A stretch of 64,000 nucleotides of DNA from Chara braunii. Its lineage: Eukaryota; Streptophyta; Charophyceae; Charales; Characeae. The notes under the pieces are model-generated. The model made no database searches. It was not told the DNA's origin and worked only from the letters and a program-made list of their open reading frames with translations. The translations under genes and the position numbers were made by a program. The DNA is taken from NCBI GenBank assembly GCA_003427395.1, contig BFEA01000181.1:2194466-2258465 (forward strand), read 5' to 3'. This document shows positions 10,481 to 21,419 of the stretch, one piece after another (positions within the stretch are counted from its first letter, which is position 1; each line of letters starts with the position of its first letter).

Positions 10481-10522
10481 AACCCTAACCCTAGTGGTAA
10501 GGGCTAATCACTTAGGGTTAGG
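10481..10522 (+). promoter_or_regulatory. telomere-like hairpin in leader of copy B
   Basis: Same CCCTAACCCTAGTGGT inverted-repeat structure as in copy A, here 39 bases after a perfect PBS. The right arm has one extra difference (AATCACTTAGGG), which slightly weakens the stem. Confidence 0.5.
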
Positions 10523-10830
10523 CTGGAAGTTAGGGTTAAGTGGGGCAGCGTGGTATATGGAAGCTGCTTCCACCTGGCAGGGCCATGTAGGGTCGACATT
10601 AGACCCGACCAAGTAGCTTGAGTGCATGCTTGTGGTGGCGAGACACAAGGTGGGACTTCGTGATGCAATTTGAGAAAGGCGACAGTGAAGGGCACCTACA
10701 ATTGGAATCTGGACTTCAAGGAAGACGAGGAGTGACTTTAGGGCGTCCCTCAAGTTACGGGAGCTTGAGCCTTATCTGCACCTACGGACTGCAAGTTGCT
10801 ACTTTGATCCTGAACATCGACGAGGGATCC

Positions 10831-11290
10831 AAATTAATTCAATTCTAAAAATAAATCGTCTGTATACGTGATCCTATGGGCGCTCCTGCGTTTTCTTTTA
10901 TTTACTTCGGCCTCTCACTCAACTCACTCACTCGAAGACTGGAACTACGAAGCAAGTAGAATTTTCAGATTGATTTGTCTTAATGTAGTTAAGGAAGTAT
11001 ATATTATAGCAATCACACTAAGAGTATAAATGAAAGGAGTGAAATAAAGAGTAGCTTCTGGAAACATTGGTATTGAAAATCTTAAAAAACCACAAGTTCC
11101 CAATTTTAAGAGAATTCCTGCTAAGATAAGAGATCCAACGGTGGGTGCTTCTACATGAGCTTCAAGTGACCAAATATGAACTGGTACCATAGGTACTTTC
11201 ACTGCAAAAGATGCAAAAAAAGCAATCCATAACAATATTTGACGTCGTTCGCTAAATTCTGTTGTTAATAAAATTTGTAAATCAGTGGTT
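10831..11290 (-). pseudogene. nad4: mitochondrial nad4 fragment inserted in nuclear repeat (NUMT)
   Basis: On the minus strand, about 110 codons from 11288 down to about 10962 encode part of NADH dehydrogenase subunit 4: TDLQILLTTEFSERRQ, LLWIAFFASFAVKVPMVPVH, EAHVEAPT, FSIPMFPEATLYFTPF and IYTSLTTLRQI. NAD4 is a proton-pumping membrane subunit of complex I in plant mitochondria. The W-L-P-E-A-H motif reads WSLEAH here, so two residues have changed. After LRQINLK the match ends and a TAG follows. The remaining 130 bases may be mitochondrial intron or non-coding DNA. It is AT-richer than its surroundings and not expressible. Confidence 0.85.
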
Positions 11291-12336
11291 CCCTCCTAGA
11301 TGATAGGACACTAGTGTAGAGGATGCTAATTGGGTCAGGAGGACTATGTGAGATGTGAGAGCGGGGTGAGTTTCGTTCATCTCTACAGCCCGACCACTTA
11401 GTGTCGCCAGGGTGCCCATATGTGTGTGTGTAGAATTGACTGCTTGCTGTGGTATTCTGGGTTCTTCTTCCATCCTGCATAGTCGTGATCTTGTGTAAGG
11501 TGTGTGAACTGCTTACTCACCTGATGAGTGAATGAATGTAGCATCTTGCGTGCCGTGCTACATCTTTCTACAGTGTTTTGTTTATTTCATTATGAACGGT
11601 TGTAGCCGGTAGGTTCTTTGTGGGGCAAAATTTCATTTTTCAATTCGGTAGGGACATAGAGTAGATCTTTGTGGAACTCTTGTTGGTTGGGACCCGGTTC
11701 TGACTCCGTTGGGAGCAATCGGGACTCTGTGGGACCGGGCCCCAAACAAGAAGGGCCCCTCAGGCCCAAATATGTTTTCGTCAGTTACCTTGGTCTATCT
11801 GATTAGAACTTGGAGTTTATGCTTTCGGACCAAGACACTCGCTGTTGAGGGGAGCTCAGCTGAGACGCTTGAACAGACTTTACCGCACGATCCGCCGCCT
11901 GACTCGCATCTTGGACACCACTCAATTCTCTCTTGCATTACATAGAACACTTTGAATTTGATTTGTTGTGTCTTTACGGAGCTGAGTTCGACTAGGCTTG
12001 AGAGGACCTCATACGTAGTCAGACGATACTGTGTAGCGAAATCAGATTCTCTGATCCTTTATTCTTTTGTTGTTTTGGCTGCTCTCCAGTCCAAATGAAT
12101 TGTCGCTCCGGCTAGGAGTTCTACCTTCATTTCTAGTTGCTTTCAATATTGTTTCTTTCATTGGGTTCGTTAAATGTCTTCCTACACGATCGCAAGCGAG
12201 AGAGAGATTGTAGAGTGAGAAGCTTCTGAGTGTTGCTCTTGAGGGAGTGAGGAGAGGACAAAGAAGTGTTCGTCCCAGAAGTGTGAGGAAGTATGGATCT
12301 CTCCTGGGAGACTTATTGACACCCTCGTCCTCCATC
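11291..12336 (+). other. untranslated leader of copy B, 3' part
   Basis: Continues the leader beyond the mitochondrial insertion, aligning to 1508-2540 in copy A. No supported gene. It ends in a GAGAGAGA-rich stretch before the gag ATG, as in copies A and C. Confidence 0.6.
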
Positions 12337-13312
12337 ATGGCATCTGCAACAGAATGGAAGCTGCAAATGGACGTTGCCCCTGAGCTAGAAAAAGCGCAGT
12401 ACCAGTTCTTTTATGAAAAAGCATTGAAGAGGGAAGAGGAAGAGAAGGAGAAGGAGAAGGAGAGGGGTGACAAAGTAAAGGCTCATGAAGCCGTTCTTAG
12501 TACCGTGCCCGCCTTAACTGATGATGAGGTGGAACAAAAGACTGTCCCACTCCTTGGCGCTTTAGTAGAGGTCCGCGCTATTAAAGACCATATAGCCCAA
12601 CTCGGCAAGATGTTTGATGAACTCCAGAAGTTGCTCGAGGATATGACCCCGATCGCACAGCAGCACCATGACCAACTGCAACAGTTTGCTAGCTTGCAGC
12701 TGGCCCAAAGTCTTCTTCCGCCTGCTTACCCTGCTTCCAGTGTTGCGTGTCAGTGCGTTCTTGCCCCTCCAACCATATCTTTTTCTTGTTCTTCTTCTTC
12801 TTCTTCTTTGAGTGTGGTCAACAGCCTCATCGGATTTGCAGCAGGTCCAGACCCCGTTGTTGCCGCTGCTGCTACTGCAGCGGCAAGTGGCAGTGTAGGG
12901 CATTTGAACTATTGCAGCTCCGAATTCAAACCCAACAATCAGTGGTCCTAGGTGCAACTTTCCTTACATGGACCGGAAAGCGGCACACATTCCGTCTAAG
13001 TATGACGGAAAGGACGACATTGAATCTTGGATCAGCTCTATGCGATCGTACTTTGATGTGTTGGGGACACCCGCAGTTACTCAGTCGTTGGTCCTAGGGA
13101 CCAATGTGGAACCCGCCGTAAGGGGCTTCTTAGAAGTCCAAGTTGTACAATCAAGCTATAAAAGAATAGACCTGGACAAATGGCAGAAGGCTACGCCTAT
13201 ACGCGCACGCGAGGAACTCTTGTATGTTACTAAATTCTTTGCTACTCCAGATCTGGAGACGACTGCGCAATGTTGCTTGGATGTGATAAAGGTACTGTCC
13301 CCTTTACGGTGA
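12337..13312 (+). pseudogene. gag of copy B
   Basis: The start ATG is the one in ATCATGGCATCTG. The first frame (to 12951, about 205 residues) has the same acidic, Lys/Glu-rich helical N-terminus as copy A, then a Gln-rich and Ser/Ala-rich segment. The retrotransposon gag core follows in another frame (12968-13312): IPSKYDGKDDIESWISSMRS and the FDVLGTP turn, close to the capsid-like domain of Ty3/Gypsy gag. Frame changes near 12950 and 13312 break it. Later gag DNA to about 13870 is readable only in pieces. It would form the particle shell. Confidence 0.75.
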
Positions 13313-14089
13313 CACATCGCATGGGGCTCGCACTCATAACATATACAGATTGGCTTACCCTCATGCGGGATTTAGTCTAGCTGGAGGCACAAGACCTCCC
13401 AGGTGGATCGGGTGGCAAAAATCCTACCGACCGCAAACAGTTTCCAGGCAGTAACTGTTTTGCAGTGCACGATCTACTTGAGGTAAACGAGGAGACCTTC
13501 GTAGAGGACCCTTCTCTTGATGACCATCAAGAGCAAGACTGCGAGGCATCTTGCTCTTCATCAGCGCATTAGTCTGAGTATGTAAATGACCATGAATCTA
13601 TGAATGCCTTTAAGAAGACTCCCTTTAAAAGTAAGGGACTGAGGACCACAGTGAAGAACAATACTAACACCTTTCTCCTTCCCAAGGGAGTGAAGATTCC
13701 ACCCAAACCGGGAGATCCTGCCACAAAACCATGGGTAGATCTCCGAATCAGTGAAAGTGAGTGGAAACACAGGGTGAAGAAAGGGGTTTGGCTGCACTGT
13801 ACCAAACCGGGAAACTCAGTCCAACATTGCTTCAGATTGCAGCAGGGAAACCAGCAACGTGGGTAGAGACACCATCAACACACTCTACAGATGGAGAGGC
13901 TGAACATGTAAGTGCAGATCCTTCACTGGATTCTGATCCCACTCAGTAAACCTCTCTTGAGAGCCTATCAGATGCTGATTCCAAGGCTGAGAAAGTGCAC
14001 ATGGTATACTTTGGGTGGAGTCAGAAGAAATTGACTTCTATGCTCTATTGACGCGCTGGGCTCACGTAACGCAAGAACGTGTAAGGGAA

Positions 14090-14550
14090 AACGAAGTTTA
14101 TCTTCTTCAAACTTCGCATTAACGGCTGTTACATCCGTGTGTTGGTTGATTGTGGCTTAACCTCGAACTACTTCTCACCGCACGACATTCGTAAGGCACG
14201 CTTGGGAATGAAGCAAGTGACTTTGCAGAATCCTTGTAGAAGCAACCAAGAGGTTGTCACATCTATGCATGAAGTCAAAGGTGTGCGCACTACCTTTGAC
14301 GCAGACCGCACAATCACGCATGAGTTGAACTTCTATGTCCGTGATAAGTGCCCTTCGATGCGGTTATTGGCTTGGGCTGGTTGCAGGCCCAATGTGAAAG
14401 AACCACGTGGAAGGACTCACAATTCATGGTCAAAGATGCCATGGGAATCGAGCGTCTTGTCCTCTTGGATGAATCGCACGAGTCCCAAGTTACTTTTCTC
14501 AATACAATGCAATTCTGCAAAAAATGGCGCAGGCGCAAAGTTGATTAGCA
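14090..14550 (+). pseudogene. retropepsin-like protease of copy B
   Basis: The active-site stretch reads LVDCGLTSNYFS, with the Asp codon at 14148. Asp is kept, Cys follows as in copy C, but the Ala of D-x-G-A has become Leu. A frameshift follows near 14350. The second part (FDAVIGLGWL, then the WRRRKVD tail) is in frame 14348-14548. Probably inactive. Confidence 0.7.
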
Positions 14551-14551
14551 A

Positions 14552-15355
14552 TTGTATATAGCCTTTGTTAGGCTTGCTCATGTGCCTTCTATTTTTGTTT
14601 TATATAATGATTCTACTTTGCATGTCGTTTCTACTTCTAATGCAACTACTTCTACCTCTACTAAGTCTAGTTCTAGTCCAAAAGACCTTGCTTCAAATTT
14701 TGTTGTTTTGGCTGCACCTATGCAATCTGGTATGCGTGCACTTGAAAGTGATGATCCACCTCCGGAAGTCCCATCAGAAATCTGCAACCTTCTCAACCGA
14801 TTTCCTGAAGCCTTGGCCGAACCGCATGGAATTTTCGTGCGTCCGGTCGGACACAAGATCGAGTTGATTGAAGGTTGCACACCTCCAAAAGGTTGTGTCT
14901 ATCGAATCGGCTCAGGCAAATTGGAAAAGTTGAGAAGACAGATCAATGACATGATTGGGAAGGGATGGATCAAGCCAAGCGAATCCGAATTTGGTGCAGC
15001 GGGTGTGTTTGTCCCGAAGAAAGAAGGCAAACTATGGACGTGTATTGATTACCACGGACTGAATAGAATAACAAGCAAGAATGCATACCCTTTGCCGTGT
15101 ATTGATGATCTACTTGATGCTGCAGGTGGATGCAAGGTTTTCAGCAAGATCGATCTCAAGTCTGGCTACTACCCAATTGAAGTCGACCCTGCAGATCAGG
15201 ATAAAACTGCATTCAAAACTCGCGATAGGTTGTACGAGTTTACCATGATGCCCTTTGGCCTCACGAATGCGCCCGCCACTTTCAAAGTCTCATGGATAAG
15301 GTGTTCCGTAATCAGATCAATCGATTTGTTGTTGTTTATTTGGATGACATACTAA
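14552..15355 (+). pseudogene. reverse transcriptase of copy B
   Basis: The longest RT frame in the family 1 forward copies, 267 residues. It holds the linker, the WIKPSESEFGA entry, FVPKKEGKLWTCIDYHGLN, the FSKIDLKSGYY strand with the first catalytic Asp, and [12 protein letters not shown]. The frame is lost at 15290 just before the V-Y-L-D-D motif (a missing base in the stretch after ATFK). The following 95 bases, which contain that motif, are duplicated in tandem (15310-15404 and 15405-15499), and 95 is not a multiple of three. The product cannot be a working RT. Confidence 0.8.
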
Positions 15356-15434
15356 TCTTCAGCAAGTCGATGGAGGAGCATATGAGACACCTTGAGGTGG
15401 TGGTAATCAGATCAATCGATTTGTTGTTGTTTAT

Positions 15435-16270
15435 TTGGATGACATACTAATCTTCAACAAGTCGATGGAGGAGCATATGAGACACCTTGAGGTGGTGTTG
15501 CAGATCCTCAAGCATGCGCAACTCCATCTCAACTTGGAGAAATCTAAGTTTGGGAGGGACAACGTCATCTACCTTGGACGTTGGTTGTTTGCTGCAGGCC
15601 AAGAGCTCGACGCAACCAAAGTTTAGGTCATCCCGCAAATGGCCTCAACCGGCAAATGTCTGCGAGTTGCGTTCTTTTCTTGGTCTTGCGTCATACTACC
15701 GTAAGTTTGTAACCCAAATTCTCTATCATTGACCAACCGCTGTCTAGATTGACCAGCAAGAATGTGCCCTACACATGGGATGGGGAATGCCGAACAACCT
15801 TCCAAGCATTGAAGGACGCTTTGGCGAGTCATCCGGTGTTCCACATTGCAGATCCCAAACTTAGATTCATATTTACTACGGATGCAAGCTTGTATGGGAT
15901 TGGTGGTGTGCTGCAACAAGATGATGGCGACGACTTACGTACGCTCGAATTCTACAGCAAACGTATGCCCAGTCACAAGCTAGCTGCCTCCACTTACATG
16001 CGAGAACTCTATGCCTTGAGAGAGGCACTAGATAATTGGAAGCACTAACTCTTGGGTCGCCGTTTCAAAGTGTTCTCAAACCATGAGACTTTGAAATGGA
16101 TTCAGACACAGAATAATCCATCAACTACATTGACCCGCTGGTTGCATCAGATTGCCGTGTATGATTTCGAACTTAAGGAGAAGAACGGTTGTTTCAATCG
16201 CGTTGCGAATGCTTTGCCTCACCACCCAGGCAGAAGAAAGGTTGTTACATCGTCTTGTGGGCTCCTATGA
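15435..16270 (+). pseudogene. RT thumb and RNase H of copy B
   Basis: Readable in three frames: FNKSMEEHMRHLEVVLQILKHAQL (thumb side), then after a TAG near 15624 the VPYTWDGE block, LRFIFTTDASLYGIGGVLQQDD (RNase H first acidic residue), SHKLAASTYMRELYALREA (second acidic residue), and FKVFSNHETLKWIQTQ, where the usual S-D-H is S-N-H. A stop at 16046-16048 and the S-N-H change argue against activity. Confidence 0.75.
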
Positions 16271-16508
16271 TCTCCGTAAGAACTTGAAGGAGAATTTAGT
16301 TGAGCATACTGCCAAGGATCTAAATTGTCAGTTTCATCCCTGAGCAGATCCAGGCTGACCCTTGCAGTCAGCCTGACTTCCATGAGTGTAAAGGTTTGCA
16401 TTTCCGAAGTTACAGGAAGTACGACCGTCTGTGTGTACTCAATCTTGAGCCTATCCATACTCACTTCTTGGACTTAACTCATGATCGAGGTGGGCACTTC
16501 AGTTTTCA
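16271..16508 (+). pseudogene. integrase N-terminal remnant, copy B
   Basis: DNA aligns to 6540-6778 in copy A, including the HSRGGHF-like zinc-binding turn near 16470-16503, but it is frame-broken. Homology to the element ends at about 16508. Confidence 0.6.
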
Positions 16509-17160
16509 AAAGATATCCCGGACAGCTAGTCCGAGATATCTCGGACTGCTGGGCAGCCCTCCCCTCACCATTATTTTGTTTTCTTTTCTCTCATGGCTCT
16601 CCCGCTTGACTCCACTCGTGGTTGCACTAGTGGTGCTAATATTTTCCACTGTCTAGATCTTGATCTCGACGGTGCCGTTTGCTTTGCATGATATATCCTC
16701 ATGTTGGCTCATGGTTCCCTTGGGACATCTTAGGTCCCCCCCACTCTCCCCGTACTTGTTCCATTTTTTTGTCTCGTCGGTAGTCCCGCTGGTGCATGTT
16801 CTATTTTTCGACTATTTTTATTTGGGGCCATTCAATCCCCGGTATCGTCTCGGACGACGTCCCATTTTTATTTTGGGACCTCCTTGTCCCTGTCAGTTCC
16901 AATATCCCCTCAAGTTCCTCATGTGCGTCGATTATTCTCGGTCGCGAGATCCTCATCCCAATGTTGTTGTTTACCGTCTCTATTTGCCTCATGCCGAAGT
17001 CACTTTTTTTTCTTGCCTTTTGGGTTTGCCATGGCCGATTTTCTCTTGGCCTAAGCATCCTTATGCAGTCCGTTATCTCTCGGACTGCAACTGTGGCGAT
17101 CCCTAGTCCCACAACCCACAACTTGCCCCAAATTGAAAGAAAATGAAGCGTTGTCGAGCG
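16509..17160 (+). repeat. repeat shared with 44.3-44.7 kb
   Basis: Begins at the end of copy B. It has a perfect 20-bp palindrome (AGTCCGAGAT and its complement) at 16528-16547. It also has a block (CACTAGTGGT, then TCTTGATCTCGACGGTGC) that recurs near 44610-44670, and a near-palindrome around CAGTCCGTTATCTCTCGGACTG near 17067. No supported gene. Probably part of an LTR or non-autonomous element. Confidence 0.55.
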
Positions 17161-17290
17161 CATCGGTCCAGCACCGCACAAGTGGGGCGGGACCTCCCGG
17201 CCGCGTCACGCAGGAGTTGGTCTGATCCTTGTCGCGATACTCATGGAGCTTTTGCAAGCTTCTTCGGCCGAGTGCACCAGCTATACCTCT

Positions 17291-17440
17291 CACGAGCCCC
17301 TACGACAGGATAGGGCCTACTCAAGGGACGACTTACCTCCACCTTACGGGAGTTGTCACCTCCCCCACGAGCCCCTACGACAGGATAGGGCCTACTCGAG
17401 GGACGACTTACCTCCACCTTACGAGAGTTGTCACCTCCCT
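17291..17440 (+). repeat. 75-bp tandem duplication
   Basis: The unit starting CACGAGCCCCTACGACAGG at 17291 is repeated at 17366 with few differences (TCAAGG to TCGAGG, TTACGGG to TTACGAG). No gene is implied. Confidence 0.8.
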
Positions 17441-17696
17441 TCGGTGGGCGTATCCCCGCCGAGCTACCAATCCACAATACGAAAGCTAATTAGTTGCAAT
17501 CGCAGAGGTGGACTAGCCGAGGGTGTTTCTCGTACGCTGTAGCATATAGGGAGTACGAGCGGGTTTACGCCTCTATCGGACCCACACGCGAAGCAACGAT
17601 TTGGGTGGCTAAGGTCCCAAGCGCGACCCATCGTCGGTCGACTAGGACTCATCCCACACACCATGCGTACATCACTTTAAAGACGTAAAAATTAAA

Positions 17697-17700
17697 ACAC

Positions 17701-17743
<43 letters not shown>
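17697..17743 (+). repeat. CA dinucleotide microsatellite
   Basis: About 20 CA units, slightly interrupted at the start. The 600 bases either side (17450-17690 and 17750-18400) show no gene I can support. Confidence 0.9.
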
Positions 17744-18463
17744 ACTCTCCGATGCAGAAATCTGATCGAGGACGCGCGCGAGACTTCAATATAAATCCGT
17801 GCGGACGCAAGGCCTTCTCTTATCGATTAGCAATGCATGAATACGCAAGCAGTCGCAATGATTGCGTACTATGTAGTGCCCATAATCAAGCAGCCCCTCG
17901 TGGGTTCGAGTACCGCTTATGACACTCAAGTGTCAAACTCGGAATATCGTGAAGGTCTACCCCTTTACGATATTGCACGGTTGAAGGAATAGTCGTGCAG
18001 CCTTCGTGGCACCTCCAGCCTTTAGGCTGAGTGTTCCGATGGGCAGGGCAAATAGGCTCTGCGAGGGGGGCGATCCCTTTCATGCAGAGTCTAGGACGTT
18101 GGATGTCCTGGACAAGGACCTCGAATCCACGCCCAGGACCAACGTCCGATTAAGAAATCTTTAAAAAGCAAATAATCACTAAAGGGAGGGAATCCCCCTT
18201 CCTTTGTCAACCTCAACCCCGTTTAAACCCTTAAGGGTGGGCCCCTCAGGCCACGCGAATACCCAAACATAAATATGTGCATATATATATATACACATAG
18301 CCCCTCGTTTGTTGTCCTCTTCTCTCTCTCTGCCTACGGTTTTACCGGGCAGTTATGTTTGTGACGATGTCTACTTTGATTTTGGTTGAGGTAGATTATC
18401 ATTTACAGTGTAATCAGTGAGGGGATTCTGCAGACTGTTGAGGGTTCAGCCTCCTGATGAGTC

Positions 18464-18602
18464 GGTGAAACTCCGACGAAACAGTTTGTCACAGCCCCTC
18501 GTTTGTTGTCCTCTTCTCCCTCTCTGCCTACGNGGTGAAACTCCGACGAAACAGTTTGTCACAGCCCCTCGTTTGTTGTCCTCTTCTCCCTCTCTGCCTA
18601 CG
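18464..18602 (+). other. assembly join: 69-bp duplication around a single N
   Basis: The 69 bases 18464-18532 are repeated exactly at 18534-18602 with one N at 18533. This is what an unmerged contig overlap looks like. Upstream, 17760-18460 holds no supportable gene. Confidence 0.75.
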
Positions 18603-18713
18603 GTTTACCGGGCAGTTCTATTTGACGATATATATATATATACCCGTCCTCATATTTCTGCATGCATTTTGCACAAACCCGAGCACTATATGACACTCAT
18701 TCGTGCAGCTGTC

Positions 18714-19217
18714 TAGTGGGAACTGTGGGATGGTGGGACGGTGATTGAGGTTATTGTCAACATAAATGAATTCTTGCGAGGTTTGTCGAATCATACACTG
18801 TTCTGGATTGTTGAGCATCTCTCGCGCAACATTTATTGGGATAGAGACGTGGTGCGTCTTGGTTGAGGAGTGCATTATCTGTGTCAGCACCATTATCAAT
18901 CCATTGCGACTGCCGCCGTATGTGCGGAAGGGTGTCTAACATTTCCTCATTGTGCATATCCCTATCACCCAGATGTACGTTGTCCTTTCTGTTCCCAAGG
19001 ACGCTATCAGAACTGCATGATGCCGCACTGTGACGAATGTCCAGCTGTTTTCTTGACGTGTGGGCAACATGTCCTATGTCGGGATTGTTTCGATGGGATG
19101 GTTTGTGCTAGCCGTCCGGGTGAATGTTGTACTAACGCAACTCTCCTTGGGTATTCCTGTGAACATTCCCGTCATCCTCACCGTAGTTGTCCTATCTGCC
19201 GAGGGGGTGACAGATGA
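18714..19217 (+). pseudogene. decayed RING-finger-like reading frame
   Basis: One frame stays open from 18717 to 19217 except for a TGA at 18864. Before the TGA it has a hydrophobic segment (FLRGLSNHTLFWIVEHLS). After it, the 115-residue tail is rich in Cys and His: CPFCSQG, CDECPAVFLTCGQHVLCRDC and a final CPICRGG. The C-x2-C ... C-x-x-H-x2-C-x2-C ... C-P-I-C order resembles a C3HC4 RING domain, which binds zinc and usually serves in E3 ubiquitin ligases, but CGQH has an extra residue compared with the usual C-G-H. No ATG start fits. A TAG at 18714 bounds it upstream. It could be a host pseudogene or a gene carried by an element. Confidence 0.45.
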
Positions 19218-19219
19218 AG

Positions 19220-20278
19220 TGTAGAAGAAACAGATAAAAAAAGGAACCGAGTAAAAAGATACAAAATAAGTAAAAAAAGAAACCAAGGAAGAAAAAACAC
19301 AAAAAAGGAAACCTGAGAAAAAAGAAAAACATATATTATGTGGGATGGTAATAGGATTATCTGTGGGATGCGTCACTTGCTTCGTCTGTTTAATGGGCTT
19401 TCTTCTTCTGTGAGGTTTGGTTTCCTCCGCCCTTTCTTTACCTCTTTGCCTTTTGGCTGCGTGCAAGTGGGTCTTTATGACACACTGGGATGGGGGCAGC
19501 CAACGCTCAACCTATCATCCACGTGGCTGGCCTTGTACGTAAGAGGTGACGAACAGGTGGGTCTTTCCTTCCTTCCTTCTGTTTCTTTTTCTTGTTTTGT
19601 CTTTTTTCGCCTTTGCATTTCGATTTTCAATGTGACAATATATATATTGGGGAATAGTTTTGTGACGACCACTTGTCACAATCACAGTGGAACTCCTCAT
19701 AGCCGTATATATGAATGTGATCACAGGCAGTTAAATCCAAAGTCCGAACCACACAACATACCTGCAATCAGATTAAATAGTCAACCAAAAGTCTACACAC
19801 TACACGGAGTCAACTTCAACCATTCTCTATACTCAATACCCCTCGCTTTAGCCATGCAAGCCCCAACCTTTATCCAACCTTCGCTAATTAAATACTCAGT
19901 ACCTTCGTCAAATGGCCAGTCAATAAAAGTCCGGGTGAAAACCTTAATAAAACAATAAACCCACCAGGGCTAAAGCCTTTTGAGGTCTAGTAAACCGGCG
20001 AATCGGCAACTGACCTGTTATTAGTGATAACAGAAGATGATCCTCATGGGATCACGCTGAATCTATTCCAGATCCTGAACCGAATGATCAAGAGGACTTG
20101 TAACACAGAATAGGCCAATACCCAAGCTAAACTATAAGTGTATGGAGAATCAAGCTCCATAGCACATACGCACCCAAGGTCCTCCTACAAGCTAAGCCTA
20201 GGTCTACCTCTAAGCCAATACCCAACTCAAGGTAGACCTATGGCAACATTTCCCCCATTCAGGATGGATTGCCAGAAT
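19220..20278 (+). other. repeat flank left of family 2 element
   Basis: No supportable gene. The stretch starting TGTGACGACCACTTGTCAC at about 19660 resembles the start of an LTR (compare TGTAATGACCCGTCATAAC in family 1). It may be the beginning of a large outer LTR whose remainder lies at 28958-29562 and beyond 38763. That link is inference from nesting only. Confidence 0.35.
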
Positions 20279-21300
20279 TGCAATCAGACTCGTTCTCATT
20301 CACACTTTTCATGCATGTAAACAGTAGCGCAGCAACTGGCGACATGCGCCCACTCAAAACTCAGAGATATGGCATCCAGATAAGAGTTCACTTTCATTTG
20401 GCTAAGGCGACTCAGCGCCCAAACAACTCACTCTTGTTTATACACCGGATCACCCTGGACATCCCACACGCGTCACTCTGAACACTCGCACATACACACA
20501 CACACTTCACACTAACTACAGTTAGGCAGCCATATCCAGATAAGAGTTCACTTTCATTTGGCTATGGCGACTCAGCGCCGAAACAACTCACTCTTGTTTA
20601 TACACCGGATCACCCTGGACATCCCACACGCGTCACTTTGAACACTCGCACATACACACACACACTTCACACTAACTACAGTTAAGCAGCTATGGCTGCC
20701 TCTACCTTATCGCTATACTAAGCTCCTTCTCTCTCGCCCATTGCGTCCTCCGGGCTCACTACAGACCTCCTTGCACAAGTCGCTGGGACAACGCTTCCGC
20801 ATGGCTCACGCAGGAATGAATGAAGGGCTGGGCGCTGCCTCTTGATTTATACTTCGGAAATTCGTTGGTCTGCCCTTTGCCATCGGCCCATGGTGCTCAC
20901 AGTCCCCCGTGGTACTTGCTGGACCAAACTGGGACTGATTGGACCTTACCGCTGACTGACTCTGGACTCACTGCTAACCTACCATAGTCGTACTGCAATT
21001 GCACTGCAGTTTAGTCCACCACTTGACTCGCCACTTGACCACTTGCCCAGTTGCCGACCTTCTAGAAGGATTACAGCTAGACTTCTGGAACTCGCTAAGA
21101 CTTCTACCCTACAGATCTACAGATCGAACCCTTGCTACCTATGGACATATGACAGACCTACCAACTGTCTACGAATATATACAGGTCACAGGTTCAACTC
21201 TCGGGGTCTACACGGGTACTGTACATGGGTAGGACGAGGTCTAGGGATTGAACCCTGGGTACGACATCTGCTACTGCTAAAAAAGGTGAAAACAGTCTCA
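20279..21300 (-). repeat. 3' LTR of family 2 chromovirus
   Basis: 1022 bp, homologous to 28074-28957. Its ends on the plus strand are TGCAATCAG and AGTCTCA. It contains a tandem duplication of about 160 bp (near 20370-20530 and 20530-20690, each with ATCCAGATAAGAGTTCAC) that the other LTR lacks, so the copies have evolved separately since insertion. GAAT lies immediately outside. Confidence 0.85.
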
Positions 21301-21419
21301 CTCCCGCCGTCGTAAATTCGAGGTCCTCCGAGAAGATTTCAGTCCAAGGCAGGACCTTGACCTTTCTTGGCACGCTCATAGGCTCTGACTATGTCTGGAG
21401 CTGTTTCTAGAAGTTTTGT

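Larger units (their letters stand above)
10431..16508 (+). mobile_element. Ty3/Gypsy chromovirus family 1, copy B (3' truncated)
   Basis: Follows the shared LTR with a perfect PBS and then leader, gag, protease, RT, RNase H and the start of integrase. It stops at about 16508 inside the integrase zinc-binding region, where an unrelated repeat begins. The rest of integrase, the chromodomain and the 3' LTR are absent. Its leader holds a 460-bp mitochondrial insertion. Confidence 0.85.

Noticed and set aside
10945-11235. Functional nuclear copy of nad4.
   Set aside because: It covers only part of the gene, has no start, targeting sequence or in-frame continuation, and contains substitutions at conserved residues. 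It is a NUMT.
17697-17743. CRISPR-like or structured repeat.
   Set aside because: Plain CA microsatellite with no spacers; nothing in the window suggests a prokaryote.
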